In this document: in pieces, positions 56,541-64,000 of the stretch | Layout of the letters: each line of letters opens with the position of its first letter | How positions within the stretch are numbered: position 1 is the first letter of the stretch | Source of the DNA: a virus | Direction: 5' to 3' (one strand) | Length of the DNA stretch: 64,000 nt | Virus record (IMG/VR): IMGVR_UViG_3300042453_005404 | Coordinates: 1-64,000 of that record | Notes under the pieces: model-generated | Seen by the model: the letters and a program-made list of their open reading frames with translations, nothing else | Told to the model about the DNA's origin: nothing | Databases searched by the model: none | Made by a program: the position numbers and the translations under genes

Positions 56541-56912
56541 ACCTTCAGAGATAAGGTCTGCATATATTTCTCTGTTTTTTCTTCCATAAAACCTTACTAA
56601 TCTACCACTCATGGTATTGGCTTCATCCTCCAGTGGTTGCAGACCTTCATCGTCATTTGGAAAATTTGTTCCTTGTTGTTGTTGGCGGCAGTGAGTTAGT
56701 TCATGTGCCATAGTACGCATAACATCTGCTATGGCACGGTTATGTACAGCAACAAAAACTTCACAAGTATTTGGATCAAAGTATCCTGCTGTTGGCATTC
56801 CTGTTTGACGTTTTGCAAGAATGATTTTAACCTTGCCTTTTAAGCCAAGTTCTTTAATGCAGTGTTTTGCAAACTTTTTGATTGCTGCAACGTTTTCTTT
56901 GGTTAGTTTCAT
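56505..56912 (-). CDS. Zinc metallopeptidase-like protein
   Basis: 135 residues. MAHELTHCRQQQQG near residue 70 is a HExxH zinc site, with a Glu in PLEDEAN as a likely third ligand, so a gluzincin or SprT-like small protease. The 3' end overlaps the glycosyltransferase gene (convergent). AGTTATATC lies four bases before the ATG. Possibly virion-borne or lysis-related. Confidence 0.65.
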   Translation of the reverse strand: MKLTKENVAAIKKFAKHCIKELGLKGKVKIILAKRQTGMPTAGYFDPNTCEVFVAVHNRAIADVMRTMAHELTHCRQQQQGTNFPNDDEGLQPLEDEANTMSGRLVRFYGRKNREIYADLISEGLQRFLYNSPKS

Positions 56913-56972
56913 ACAGATATAACTAGACTTCTTTTTTTCTATCTGCTAACGTTTCAAAGAAAGGAACACCGT

Positions 56973-57977
56973 ATGCCTAACGTGTATTATGAATATGATC
57001 AAGTTTTCATTCAACCAGATTTTTCTGATATTTTAAGTCGATCAGAGGTTGACACTGGAGTAATTCTAAGCAGTAGAGATTCCGATCTCGTTATGAAGCT
57101 TAAGGTTCCTGTTATTTCTGCGAACATGGATACAGTTACCGAAGGTGATATGGCTAAAACTCTGTGGCAAGCTGGGGCTGTTGGAGCTATTCATCGCTTT
57201 ATGCCCATTCCCGACAACGTTCTTTCATATCTTCAAGTTGCTAGCAACAAAGGCATGGATTGTTTTGTGTCGATTGGCACAAGTAGAGATTGGCAAGAAC
57301 GTTCAGAAGCTTTATACAATGCTGGAGCACGTTTTTTTGTTGTTGATATTGCTCATGGACATTCACAGATGATGAAAAACACTGTTGAATGGCTTGGTAG
57401 TCGTTATGGTCATGATATCTTTATCATGGCCGGAAACGTTGGAACACCACAAGCTGTGCGTGATTTGGATTCTTGGGGTGTTGACGCTATCAAGGTTGGC
57501 ATTGGTGGTGGCTTTGTGTGTGAAACAAAGAATGTTACAGGAGTAAACACACCAATGTTTACAACGGTTCAGATATGTTCAGAAGTAACGGACAAACCCA
57601 TCATTGCAGACGGTGGTGCAAGAGCTTATGGAGACGTTGCGAAAGCTATTGGCGCAGGAGCAACAGCCGTTATGAGCGGATACTTCTTCGCAGGGTGCCC
57701 AGAAAACCCAGAACGTTCCAAGATTTATGATCCAATAACTCACACGTATCGACCGATTTATCGTGGCATGGCATCAAGGGATGCCATGTCAGTGATTAGA
57801 GATACAGATAAGAATCTACCGACTCCCGAAGGTAGAAGCACAACAACAAACCTAAAGCCAAGTGCCAAGGTTGTTATAGAAGAGATTGCTGGTGGTCTTC
57901 GTTCTGCATATTCTTATGTTGGAGCAAGATCAACAGGTGAGTTTCAAAGCAAAGTCAAGTTCGGATATCGTCGCTAA
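56973..57977 (+). CDS. IMP dehydrogenase / GMP reductase-like enzyme
   Basis: 334 residues, a TIM barrel without CBS domains, the size of GMP reductase. PVISANMDTVTEGDMA (about 46-61), FIMAGNVGTPQAV (150-162), the catalytic loop KVGIGGGFVCETKNVTGV (Cys183), IIADGGARAYGDVAKAIGAGA and the C-terminal GGLRSAYSYVGA are all recognisable. The loop has GGGFVCET where typical enzymes have GPGSxCTT. It changes the purine pool toward or away from GMP; which direction cannot be told here. Confidence 0.85.
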   Translation: MPNVYYEYDQVFIQPDFSDILSRSEVDTGVILSSRDSDLVMKLKVPVISANMDTVTEGDMAKTLWQAGAVGAIHRFMPIPDNVLSYLQVASNKGMDCFVSIGTSRDWQERSEALYNAGARFFVVDIAHGHSQMMKNTVEWLGSRYGHDIFIMAGNVGTPQAVRDLDSWGVDAIKVGIGGGFVCETKNVTGVNTPMFTTVQICSEVTDKPIIADGGARAYGDVAKAIGAGATAVMSGYFFAGCPENPERSKIYDPITHTYRPIYRGMASRDAMSVIRDTDKNLPTPEGRSTTTNLKPSAKVVIEEIAGGLRSAYSYVGARSTGEFQSKVKFGYRR

Positions 57978-57996
57978 TTAAACATAGGAGACTAAA

Positions 57997-58464
57997 ATGC
58001 AAAAAGTGAATCATCCTCTAAAAGCCAGAATGTACGTTGGTGGTTTGAAATCTGTGTTGGTTGATATTGTAAACGATATAGAAGAAATCGAGAAAACTGG
58101 TGGTGTTCCAAGTAAGTTTATTGAAAGCCTGATAGACATTAAAGCAGCAATCGATTTGACTCTTGCTGAGTTCAAAAAAGTTACTGTTCGTTGCTGTGAA
58201 CACGGAACAGAACACGATGTATGTGATGACTCTTGTTCTGACGATGTAGATCATTGCGATGAATGTGGTGAATTTGAAGACGAATGCGCTTGTGAAGAAG
58301 GCCATGTTGAAGATGATGTAGATCGTTGTGATGAATGCGGTGAATTTGAAGACGAGTGTATTTGTGAAGAGGAAGATGCTCCACCGCCTCCTGTTCGCAA
58401 ATCGAATCCGATGAAAAAGTCGGAGGCAAAAGTAGTTGCACCTGTTAGAAAGAAAGGAAGATAA
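57997..58464 (+). CDS. Acidic Cys-repeat protein
   Basis: 155 residues. A helical front (VGGLKSVLVDIVNDIEEIEK) is followed by a C-H-D cluster and two copies of a unit with CDECGEFEDEC and a CEE end, then a Pro stretch and a basic tail (PVRKKGR). Each unit has three Cys in CxxC(6)C order, so it may bind zinc or act in redox. AGGAG precedes the ATG. No family recognised. Confidence 0.6.
   Translation: MQKVNHPLKARMYVGGLKSVLVDIVNDIEEIEKTGGVPSKFIESLIDIKAAIDLTLAEFKKVTVRCCEHGTEHDVCDDSCSDDVDHCDECGEFEDECACEEGHVEDDVDRCDECGEFEDECICEEEDAPPPPVRKSNPMKKSEAKVVAPVRKKGR
58243..58371 (+). repeat. Duplicated 57-bp Cys-rich unit
   Basis: The unit at 58243-58299 returns at 58315-58371 (period 72 bases, in frame) with silent and a few coding changes. 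Each encodes DVD(H/R)CDECGEFEDEC, then one variable residue and CEE. Confidence 0.8.
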
Positions 58465-58466
58465 TC

Positions 58467-58847
58467 ATGTTAGCTTGGTTAAAAAAGCTGTTCAGTAAAT
58501 CGAAACAAGAAGAATGGGGTGGCACAAAAGTTTTGTGGCAAACTTCATTTGTTAAGGTAACTCATATTTGGGTTGAAGCTGGCAGAGCAACTGAAACATA
58601 TGTCACGCAAGATTTTGCGGTAAAGGATTGGTTGTTTTTAAAGGGTAGTGGTGATTACATTGTTGGATCGATGAAGAAAAAGATTCTTCCCGGTACACAT
58701 CCTATTATTATGGCAGGCACCAAGCATTCCATTCAAGCAACAAACGAAAGAGTGGAAGTGCTTGAAATTCAAACCGGAGCTCTTGCTTCTTCTTCTTCAA
58801 CAGAACCCGCACAACTCCCAGCCAGTTCTTCTGAAAAAACAAAATAG
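58467..58847 (+). CDS. Cupin-domain protein
   Basis: 126 residues. The cupin barrel resembles the C-terminal domain of mannose-1-phosphate guanylyltransferase / phosphomannose isomerase: VTHIWVEAGRATETYVTQDF, WLFLKGSGDYIVG, ILPGTHPIIMAGTKHSIQA and RVEVLEIQTG. Only one metal-binding His set is clear. The C-terminus is a Ser/Thr/Glu tail. It might help in sugar-nucleotide metabolism for the glycan genes that follow. Confidence 0.65.
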   Translation: MLAWLKKLFSKSKQEEWGGTKVLWQTSFVKVTHIWVEAGRATETYVTQDFAVKDWLFLKGSGDYIVGSMKKKILPGTHPIIMAGTKHSIQATNERVEVLEIQTGALASSSSTEPAQLPASSSEKTK

Positions 58848-58930
58848 TTAGCCTTCCAAAAAACCTACATCTATACTCATTTTCATGAGTAAAGAACAGC
58901 CAAACATAACAAAAAAACATCTAAAAATCC

Positions 58931-58960
58931 TTGAGAATGCCAAAAAGGATGTGATATACT
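58931..58960 (+). promoter_or_regulatory. Promoter of the PD-(D/E)XK nuclease and glycan genes
   Basis: TTGAGA (58931-58936), 18-base spacer ending TGTGA, TATACT (58955-58960). It lies inside a longer open frame starting at 58885, which argues that translation begins at the ATG at 58993. Confidence 0.65.
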
Positions 58961-58992
58961 CTAATAGTATAGACAACCTATTAGATGGTAAA

Positions 58993-59823
58993 ATGACAAT
59001 CACAACTGATATCGATCTTTCTGTTCCCACCAATGCACAATACATTCAGCTGCGTAAGCATGTCAGTTATTCTGAGATTGCTACTTGGATGGATTGCGCA
59101 TACAAGCACAAGCTCAAATACCTCGACGAAGTAAAGACCGATAATGACGGTCCTTCCGAGCACACTGAGTTTGGTCAAGTTATTCACGATGCGCTGGAGC
59201 AATACCTTACTACAAAGGTTATGCCTCCAATCGAGCAAGTAAGAACTCAACTCACTGAGTATTTTTCAAAGCTACCAAATGCTAGCGAGCTAAAAGAATC
59301 GGAATGGCATGATACCATTGAGCCTATTCTTTCTGAAGTGCCAGCTTTTATGGAAGAAACTTTTGGAGATTGGAAGTTTGTTGCTGCTGAACTTCCATTG
59401 ATGGAAACTCTAGACAAACACAATCATATGTTCAAGGGATTTGTTGATGGTGTTATTGAAGGAGTTAACAAAAAGGGCGAGCGTGTTGTTTGGATTATTG
59501 ACTGGAAGACATGCAGTTTCTTTTGGCCATTGGCCAAGCGCATTGACCCTAAGAAAACAATGCAGCTTGCTTTTTACAAATACTTTTATGCTCGCAAGCA
59601 CAACCTGACACTTAAAGATGTTAAGTGTGGTTTTATTCTGCTTCGACGTAGCAAAAAGAAAGGAAACTGTGAGCTTGTTACTGTCAGTGTTGGTGACAAG
59701 GCAGTAGAAAAAGCAATGGGAACGATTGATACAATGCTTGGATATATTCAAAAGCGTATGTTTCCAAAGAATCGTGAAAGTTGCAAGTTTTGCCCATATG
59801 CAGGAACGGAGCACTGCCCATGA
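58993..59823 (+). CDS. PD-(D/E)XK nuclease with Fe-S-type Cys set
   Basis: 276 residues from the ATG at 58993 (an ATG at 58885 would precede the promoter). SYSEIATWMDCAYKHKLKYL is the RecB/Cas4-like front helix with the first Cys. GFVDGVIEG and VVWIIDWKT give the metal-binding Asp and the DxK pair. The C-terminal CKFCPYAGTEHC supplies three more Cys, so an iron-sulfur cluster as in Cas4/AddB is likely. A 5'-3' or structure-specific exonuclease for recombination or end processing is the usual role. Confidence 0.85.
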   Translation: MTITTDIDLSVPTNAQYIQLRKHVSYSEIATWMDCAYKHKLKYLDEVKTDNDGPSEHTEFGQVIHDALEQYLTTKVMPPIEQVRTQLTEYFSKLPNASELKESEWHDTIEPILSEVPAFMEETFGDWKFVAAELPLMETLDKHNHMFKGFVDGVIEGVNKKGERVVWIIDWKTCSFFWPLAKRIDPKKTMQLAFYKYFYARKHNLTLKDVKCGFILLRRSKKKGNCELVTVSVGDKAVEKAMGTIDTMLGYIQKRMFPKNRESCKFCPYAGTEHCP

Positions 59824-60533
59824 AACTACTAATAAAGTTCCCCACCCGTGGCAGACCAGACAAGTTCTTTACTGTTTTAGACCGTTATTTCTATGGTGCA
59901 AAACGCAAAGATCTTACATCATTCCTTATCACATGTGATCAAGATGATGCTTCGATGAATAATGAAGCCGTTCGTAATCGGTTGCAACAAAGCTACAAAG
60001 GAATGACCGTTGTATTTGGTCATTCAAAAAGTAAAATCGAAGCTGTAAATGCCGACATGTCACACGCTCCAGAGCATGATATTATTCTTTTAGCTTCTGA
60101 TGACATGGTACCCGAAGAAAAAGGATACGATGAAATCATTCGTCAAAAGATGACTGAGCATTATCCAGATACAGATGGTGTGTTGTGGTTCTTTGATGGT
60201 TATAGAAAAGATTTCAACACTCTTTGCATTTTGGGCAAAAAGTATTACGAGCGATTCAACTACATATATCATCCAAGCTATAAAAGCTTTTGGTGTGACA
60301 ATGAGTTCACGGATGTTGCCAATCAACTTGGCAAGCAAACATATATCGACAAGGTGATTATTCGCCACGTACATCCAGATTGGATTCAAAGAGATCAAGC
60401 AACAGCTTTAATGCATCAAAACATTCATGGTTCAAAAGAAGTAATCGATCAAACGTTTATAAAAAACCTACCTTTCGAAAGATTAGATGCAATGAACTAT
60501 CAGCAACGAAAACAAGCAGGATTTCCGCAATGA
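59820..60533 (+). CDS. Glycosyltransferase-like protein (GT-A)
   Basis: Start taken at the ATG at 59820 (overlapping the nuclease stop). 237 residues. KFPTRGRPDKFFTVLDRYF at the front is a family-2-like start, DIILLASDDMVP near residue 95 is a DxD-like metal site, and WCDNEFTDVA with a late His (IIRHVHPDW) fits a GT-A transferase. First of a compact run of overlapping or nearly touching genes. Confidence 0.7.
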   Translation: MKLLIKFPTRGRPDKFFTVLDRYFYGAKRKDLTSFLITCDQDDASMNNEAVRNRLQQSYKGMTVVFGHSKSKIEAVNADMSHAPEHDIILLASDDMVPEEKGYDEIIRQKMTEHYPDTDGVLWFFDGYRKDFNTLCILGKKYYERFNYIYHPSYKSFWCDNEFTDVANQLGKQTYIDKVIIRHVHPDWIQRDQATALMHQNIHGSKEVIDQTFIKNLPFERLDAMNYQQRKQAGFPQ

Positions 60534-61240
60534 AGAAAGTGATCGCATTTTCTCTGTGGGGTAATGATCCTCGATATCTTGGTGGTGCATTACAAAACAT
60601 ATCTTTAGCTAGAATCTTTTATCCCGATTGGATCTGTAGATTTTATATCGGTCAAAGCACGCTGAAGAACAAAAAATTCATTGCGCAACTAAAAAACAAC
60701 GAAAATGTAGAAGTTGTTGAAATGAGTGAAGACGGCAACTGGGTTGGGATGTTTTGGCGTTTCTATGCTGCATTAGATTCAACGATAGATGTAATGCTGT
60801 CTAGAGATACCGACAGTCGTTTTGGTTTTAGGGAAGCTGAAGCTGTAAAAGATTGGCTCAACGGCGATATGTCATTTCATATCATGCGAGACAATCATCA
60901 ACATGGTGTTCCTATCCTTGGTGGTATGTGGGGTACAAAGGTTGCCGCTTTTAAACAACTAGTTGGAGAAGGTGTTTTGGATCACAAAGCTGGAAACTAT
61001 TGGCAATGCGATCAAGAATACCTTCGAGATAATGTTTATCCGAAGATTAAAGATGTGGCTTGTGTTCACGATGAGTTCTTTGAGAAGAAACCGTTTCCTA
61101 CAACTGCTGGAAAGCGGAATTCCGATCATTTCGTTGGGCAAGCGTATGATGGTAACGGATACATTTTGGACGTAAAAAACTATGGAGTAGTTTCGTACCG
61201 AGACTATATGGCCGCACACGATATCGATTGGAAAGAATGA
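60530..61240 (+). CDS. Glycosyltransferase-like protein
   Basis: Start taken at the ATG at 60530 (overlapping the previous stop). 236 residues. FSLWGNDPRYLGGALQNI at the front, WVGMFWRFYAAL, then MLSRDTDSRF (DxD site at about 99) and MRDNHQHGVPILGGMWG. This pattern is seen in glycosyltransferase-like proteins of capsule and phage clusters. The donor is unknown. Confidence 0.7.
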   Translation: MKKVIAFSLWGNDPRYLGGALQNISLARIFYPDWICRFYIGQSTLKNKKFIAQLKNNENVEVVEMSEDGNWVGMFWRFYAALDSTIDVMLSRDTDSRFGFREAEAVKDWLNGDMSFHIMRDNHQHGVPILGGMWGTKVAAFKQLVGEGVLDHKAGNYWQCDQEYLRDNVYPKIKDVACVHDEFFEKKPFPTTAGKRNSDHFVGQAYDGNGYILDVKNYGVVSYRDYMAAHDIDWKE

Positions 61241-61244
61241 GCAC

Positions 61245-62084
61245 ATGAACGTTCACTTCAATACAATGGTTAAGAACGAAGCATTGTTACTTGATTGTGT
61301 GCTTCCCATCTGGAAAACATACAACGTAGATCAGTTTGTTTTTTATGATGATAACTCAACAGACAATACTTTAGAGATTATTGCCAAGCATCTACCAGCA
61401 GAACGTTTTGCTGTTTACAACGACAAACTACCTGCGTTCAATGAAGCCTATCACAGATCAAAAATGCTTCAACATAGCCGTAAAAAACGTGCTGATTATG
61501 TGCTTTCTATTGACGCCGATGAACTACTGTCTGCGAATCTAGACAAAGATTTAAGAGTTGTCTTGAAAGAGTACGATACAAAAGATATATGGTTGTATTG
61601 GTATAACGTGGTAAACGGTACTTTGAATCAAACAAGAAACGATCCATCGTATGTTGACAACTATAGAAGCTTTATCCTGCCACTAAAACATACCGGCCAC
61701 TTAGATTTGTCGCAATGGAAATATCATACCCCTAGAGTACCTGTTGTCAATCTTCCTAAGTCTTGCACAAAAGATTATGGCGTGATTCATTTGCAAGCAA
61801 TCAATCGACGGTTTTATGCATTGAAACAGCTGTGGTACAAGCATTATGAGTTGGTCAACTACAATCATTCTGTTGCGCAAATCAACGGACGATACGATCC
61901 AGTGGTAAACAACTTAAACTTTTGCGCAGTTGAAACTCCTGCCTCGATTGTGAACGATATAAAGTTCGATTCGGTTGTTTTTGATCAAATCGAAGAAATA
62001 AGACAACATAAAAAGTATATACTTGAACACTTTAATCCCGCATTGGTTACATTTGGAAAAGAATATCTTGGAGATATAAAATGA
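61245..62084 (+). CDS. Glycosyltransferase family 2/92-like protein
   Basis: 279 residues. VKNEALLLDCVLPIWKTYNV, FYDDNSTDNTLEIIAKHL and VLSIDADELLS (DxD near 89) are typical of the Glyco_tranf_2_4 group. LPLKHTGHLDLSQWKYHTP and a late HLQAINRRFY segment complete the domain. The stop overlaps the next start by four bases. Confidence 0.8.
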   Translation: MNVHFNTMVKNEALLLDCVLPIWKTYNVDQFVFYDDNSTDNTLEIIAKHLPAERFAVYNDKLPAFNEAYHRSKMLQHSRKKRADYVLSIDADELLSANLDKDLRVVLKEYDTKDIWLYWYNVVNGTLNQTRNDPSYVDNYRSFILPLKHTGHLDLSQWKYHTPRVPVVNLPKSCTKDYGVIHLQAINRRFYALKQLWYKHYELVNYNHSVAQINGRYDPVVNNLNFCAVETPASIVNDIKFDSVVFDQIEEIRQHKKYILEHFNPALVTFGKEYLGDIK

Positions 62085-62665
62085 AAACGTTTCGAGTCGA
62101 TGATGTTAGTGTTAATACAAATCAAGAAAAACTATTGGAAATGATTGCGTTGCTAAATCAACGTTACAACAATTCACGTTTTCTGCTGGGTATTTCTCCT
62201 CTTGTCTGTGATATGAAGGAGTTTAGTGACAAAAGAAACGAACGAATATTTCCTTCTATTTTTAACGCTTATAGCGATCATAGAGTTTTTTACAAGGTAG
62301 ACAAGTGTGGTGTACCAGCAGTTGTTTCTGAGTTAATAAAGCTTTATGGTAGCAAGATTGACTTGGCTGGTCACGGTTTGATTCATGTTGATCATCGTCT
62401 TCTAACAAAAGAAGTACAAGAACTCAGTATTCTTTCTTCATGTAACTTGATTGGTGCAAAAACTTATATTCCACCTTTCAATAAATGGAACAAACACACT
62501 GAAGAAATATGCAAAGAGTTTGGTATTAACTTGGTGAAATTTGAAGATGGTTGGCGGCACCTTGGATTCGAACCTATCAATGACAACTCAAGAAACTACT
62601 ATTTTCATACCCATGACTTTGATATGGAAAAGTTCAAAATGATTGTTGCTGGGAGCGGTAAATGA
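62081..62665 (+). CDS. Polysaccharide deacetylase-like (NodB-type) protein
   Basis: 194 residues. FRVDDVSVNT at the front holds the catalytic Asp pair of NodB-like enzymes, GHGLIHVDHR (about 98-107) supplies two metal-binding His, and TYIPPFNKWN is the substrate groove motif (usually R/x-PPxG). It resembles the DUF2334/NodB group. It would deacetylate an N-acetyl sugar in the glycan built by the neighbouring enzymes. It overlaps both neighbours by four bases. Confidence 0.7.
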   Translation: MKTFRVDDVSVNTNQEKLLEMIALLNQRYNNSRFLLGISPLVCDMKEFSDKRNERIFPSIFNAYSDHRVFYKVDKCGVPAVVSELIKLYGSKIDLAGHGLIHVDHRLLTKEVQELSILSSCNLIGAKTYIPPFNKWNKHTEEICKEFGINLVKFEDGWRHLGFEPINDNSRNYYFHTHDFDMEKFKMIVAGSGK

Positions 62666-63213
62666 TTGTTGCCATACATCAGCCGAACTTTTTTCCTTGG
62701 TTGCCTTTTTATGAAAAGATAAAAGCCGCTGATGTGTTCGTTTTTCTTCGTAACTGTCAGTTTGAGAAAAACAACTATCAAAATCGATTTCATTACCGTG
62801 ATCGATGGCATACCATGAGCGTCAACAAAGGTTTGGAACCTATCGTTGACAAGCGATATGTAAGCCATGAAAAAGATTGGAACAAAATCAAAGTTAACTT
62901 AAAAGACAAGTTTGTGTTAAACGAGTATGACGAATGCATTAGTGATCACTTGTACGAAACCAATCACAAGATCATTCTTAAAACGCTGAAAAAGTTAAAT
63001 ATCAACACTGCGATTGAGTACGATAGCCCTACAGATCTTACTAACACTGATAGACTTGTTGAAATATGCAAAGCTTTAAAGGCCACTACATACCTTGCTG
63101 GGCGTGGTGGTACAAAATACATGGATATGAGTAAGTTTGAAGCCGCTGGAATAAAGGTTGACATTCAAAAGGTTTCTGTTGAACAATCCATCCATGTTCT
63201 TGATATTCTATAG
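62662..63213 (+). CDS. WbqC-family protein
   Basis: 183 residues. The family start MIVAIHQPNFFPWLPFYEKI, then ADVFVFLRNCQFEKNNYQNR, is clear. WbqC-like proteins occur in O-antigen and amino-sugar clusters and are thought to act on glycan precursors, with no fixed reaction known. It is coupled by ATGA to the NodB-like gene. Confidence 0.85.
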   Translation: MIVAIHQPNFFPWLPFYEKIKAADVFVFLRNCQFEKNNYQNRFHYRDRWHTMSVNKGLEPIVDKRYVSHEKDWNKIKVNLKDKFVLNEYDECISDHLYETNHKIILKTLKKLNINTAIEYDSPTDLTNTDRLVEICKALKATTYLAGRGGTKYMDMSKFEAAGIKVDIQKVSVEQSIHVLDIL

Positions 63214-63216
63214 GCC

Positions 63217-64000
63217 ATGCCACAGAAACTTTTTGATCGTATTGTTGTAAGCTCCGACGATTCTCCTACCTTTTTGAACTTTTGGCCTTGCGTATCACAA
63301 GCATGGCAAAAATTCTTCGATGTAAAGCCAACACTAGCATTGGTAACAAACAGATCACCAGACGATTCGTTGTTTGCAACTTTGCAAAAATACGGTGATG
63401 TTTGTACCGTTCCTTATATCCAAGGCATACCAACAGCCAATCAAGCTAAAATAGCTCGTTTTCTTGTTGCTAGTAAGATGGGCGACGACGTTTGCATGAT
63501 CGAAGACATTGATACTGTTCCTTTACAGCGAACGTTTTTCGAAAACAGATTAAAAATGCGTGAACCTAATCGTATTTTGGCCGTAGGGCATGAAGTTTTG
63601 GCAAATACTGTTGATACTGGTAAGTTTCCGATCAGCAATATCACAACTGAGGGCCGAAACTTTAAACTACTGTTTAACCCAAACGATCTTAGCCATGAAG
63701 AATTATTGAAATCGTATGTTGGTATGCGTGTTGTTGATCATAAAGAAAACATTGCAAACAATCCGTCCCATTTTTCTGACGAATCAATGATTCGTGGATT
63801 GATTCATAAACACAACTTGCATCACATGGTTCAAAAAGTTGAAAGAGGAGCAGACATTCATAGAGATTGGGTTGATCGATCATGGTGGGGGATCGATGAA
63901 AACAAGTTGAAAAATGGAGGATACGTTCTTTGCAACTTTTTACGTCCGTGCAGAGAAAACGCACAACATTTTATTCCAATCTATGAATATTTGTACGGAT
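63217..64000 (+). CDS. Glycosyltransferase-like protein (3' end cut by window)
   Basis: 261 codons are visible from the ATG at 63217, three bases after the WbqC-like stop. RIVVSSDDSPTFLNFWPCV, then NQAKIARFLVASKMGDDVCM and IEDIDTVPL (DxD-like) resemble the GT-A proteins just upstream. The end lies outside the window. Confidence 0.6.
   Translation, partial: MPQKLFDRIVVSSDDSPTFLNFWPCVSQAWQKFFDVKPTLALVTNRSPDDSLFATLQKYGDVCTVPYIQGIPTANQAKIARFLVASKMGDDVCMIEDIDTVPLQRTFFENRLKMREPNRILAVGHEVLANTVDTGKFPISNITTEGRNFKLLFNPNDLSHEELLKSYVGMRVVDHKENIANNPSHFSDESMIRGLIHKHNLHHMVQKVERGADIHRDWVDRSWWGIDENKLKNGGYVLCNFLRPCRENAQHFIPIYEYLYG

Noticed and set aside
58885-58992. Longer N-terminus of the PD-(D/E)XK nuclease
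   Set aside because: A well-formed promoter (58931-58960) lies inside the extension, and the family domain begins after the ATG at 58993.
1-64000. tRNA genes or a CRISPR array
   Set aside because: No cloverleaf-like segment ending in CCA-type acceptor stems and no regularly spaced repeats were seen by eye; a dedicated tRNA scan was not possible.

Overview
The window looks like 64 kb of a large, AT-rich, tailed double-stranded DNA phage with a contractile-tail (myovirus, T4-superfamily-like) gene set. It has a very long tape-measure gene flanked by baseplate/hub-type genes. It also has a replication and recombination set: DnaB-type helicase, 5' nuclease, gp32-like single-strand binding protein, UvsX/RecA, a short family-A polymerase and a PD-(D/E)XK nuclease. 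A deoxynucleotide supply set is present too: thymidylate synthase, ribonucleotide reductase, dUTPase, thymidine kinase and a CMP/dCMP-type deaminase. No ribosomal, tRNA or bacterial housekeeping block is visible. The host cannot be named from the sequence.

Layout. 1-9.7 kb: end of a ClpP-like protease, thyA, small proteins, and a tandem array of six paralogous ~260-residue proteins (4325-9095). 9.7-20.1 kb (minus strand): PAP2 phosphatase, NrdA/NrdB, helicase, 5' nuclease, dUTPase, then a MoxR ATPase / VWA-metallopeptidase / zinc ribbon / Hsp20 module with its own promoters and terminators. 20.2-26.3 kb: membrane metallopeptidase, tagged small proteins, a baseplate-type gene with a probable frameshifted extension, thymidine kinase, and a lectin-like protein. 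26.3-39.2 kb: tail block (tape measure and three baseplate/hub proteins). 39.3-43.9 kb: polymerase, HD protein, SSB, and UvsX interrupted by a mini-intein. 44-48.5 kb: GGCT enzyme, a codon-biased abundant protein, and small genes. 48.5-54.1 kb: MnmA-type tRNA thiolase followed by a cluster of tiny genes, including four tandem paralogs with GC-rich variable centres. 54.1-64 kb: two tagged proline-rich proteins, IMPDH/GMP reductase, cupin, nuclease, and a glycan cluster (several glycosyltransferases, a NodB-like protein and a WbqC-like protein).

The most interesting signal is a short N-terminal tag shared by many otherwise unrelated proteins. It is hydrophobic, 10-16 residues long, and usually ends in (L/I)xE followed by a small residue. 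It resembles the T4 capsid-targeting sequences removed by the prohead protease, so I infer a large set of head-packaged, probably injected proteins, including the six-gene array. Other points worth attention are the UvsX mini-intein, a minimal PolA with Leu in motif B and HDA in motif C, hypervariable GC-rich inserts in a small-protein array, a phage MnmA, and a recurrent TTTAGA/TTGAGA-N17/18-TATACT promoter class with a TGTGA extension.
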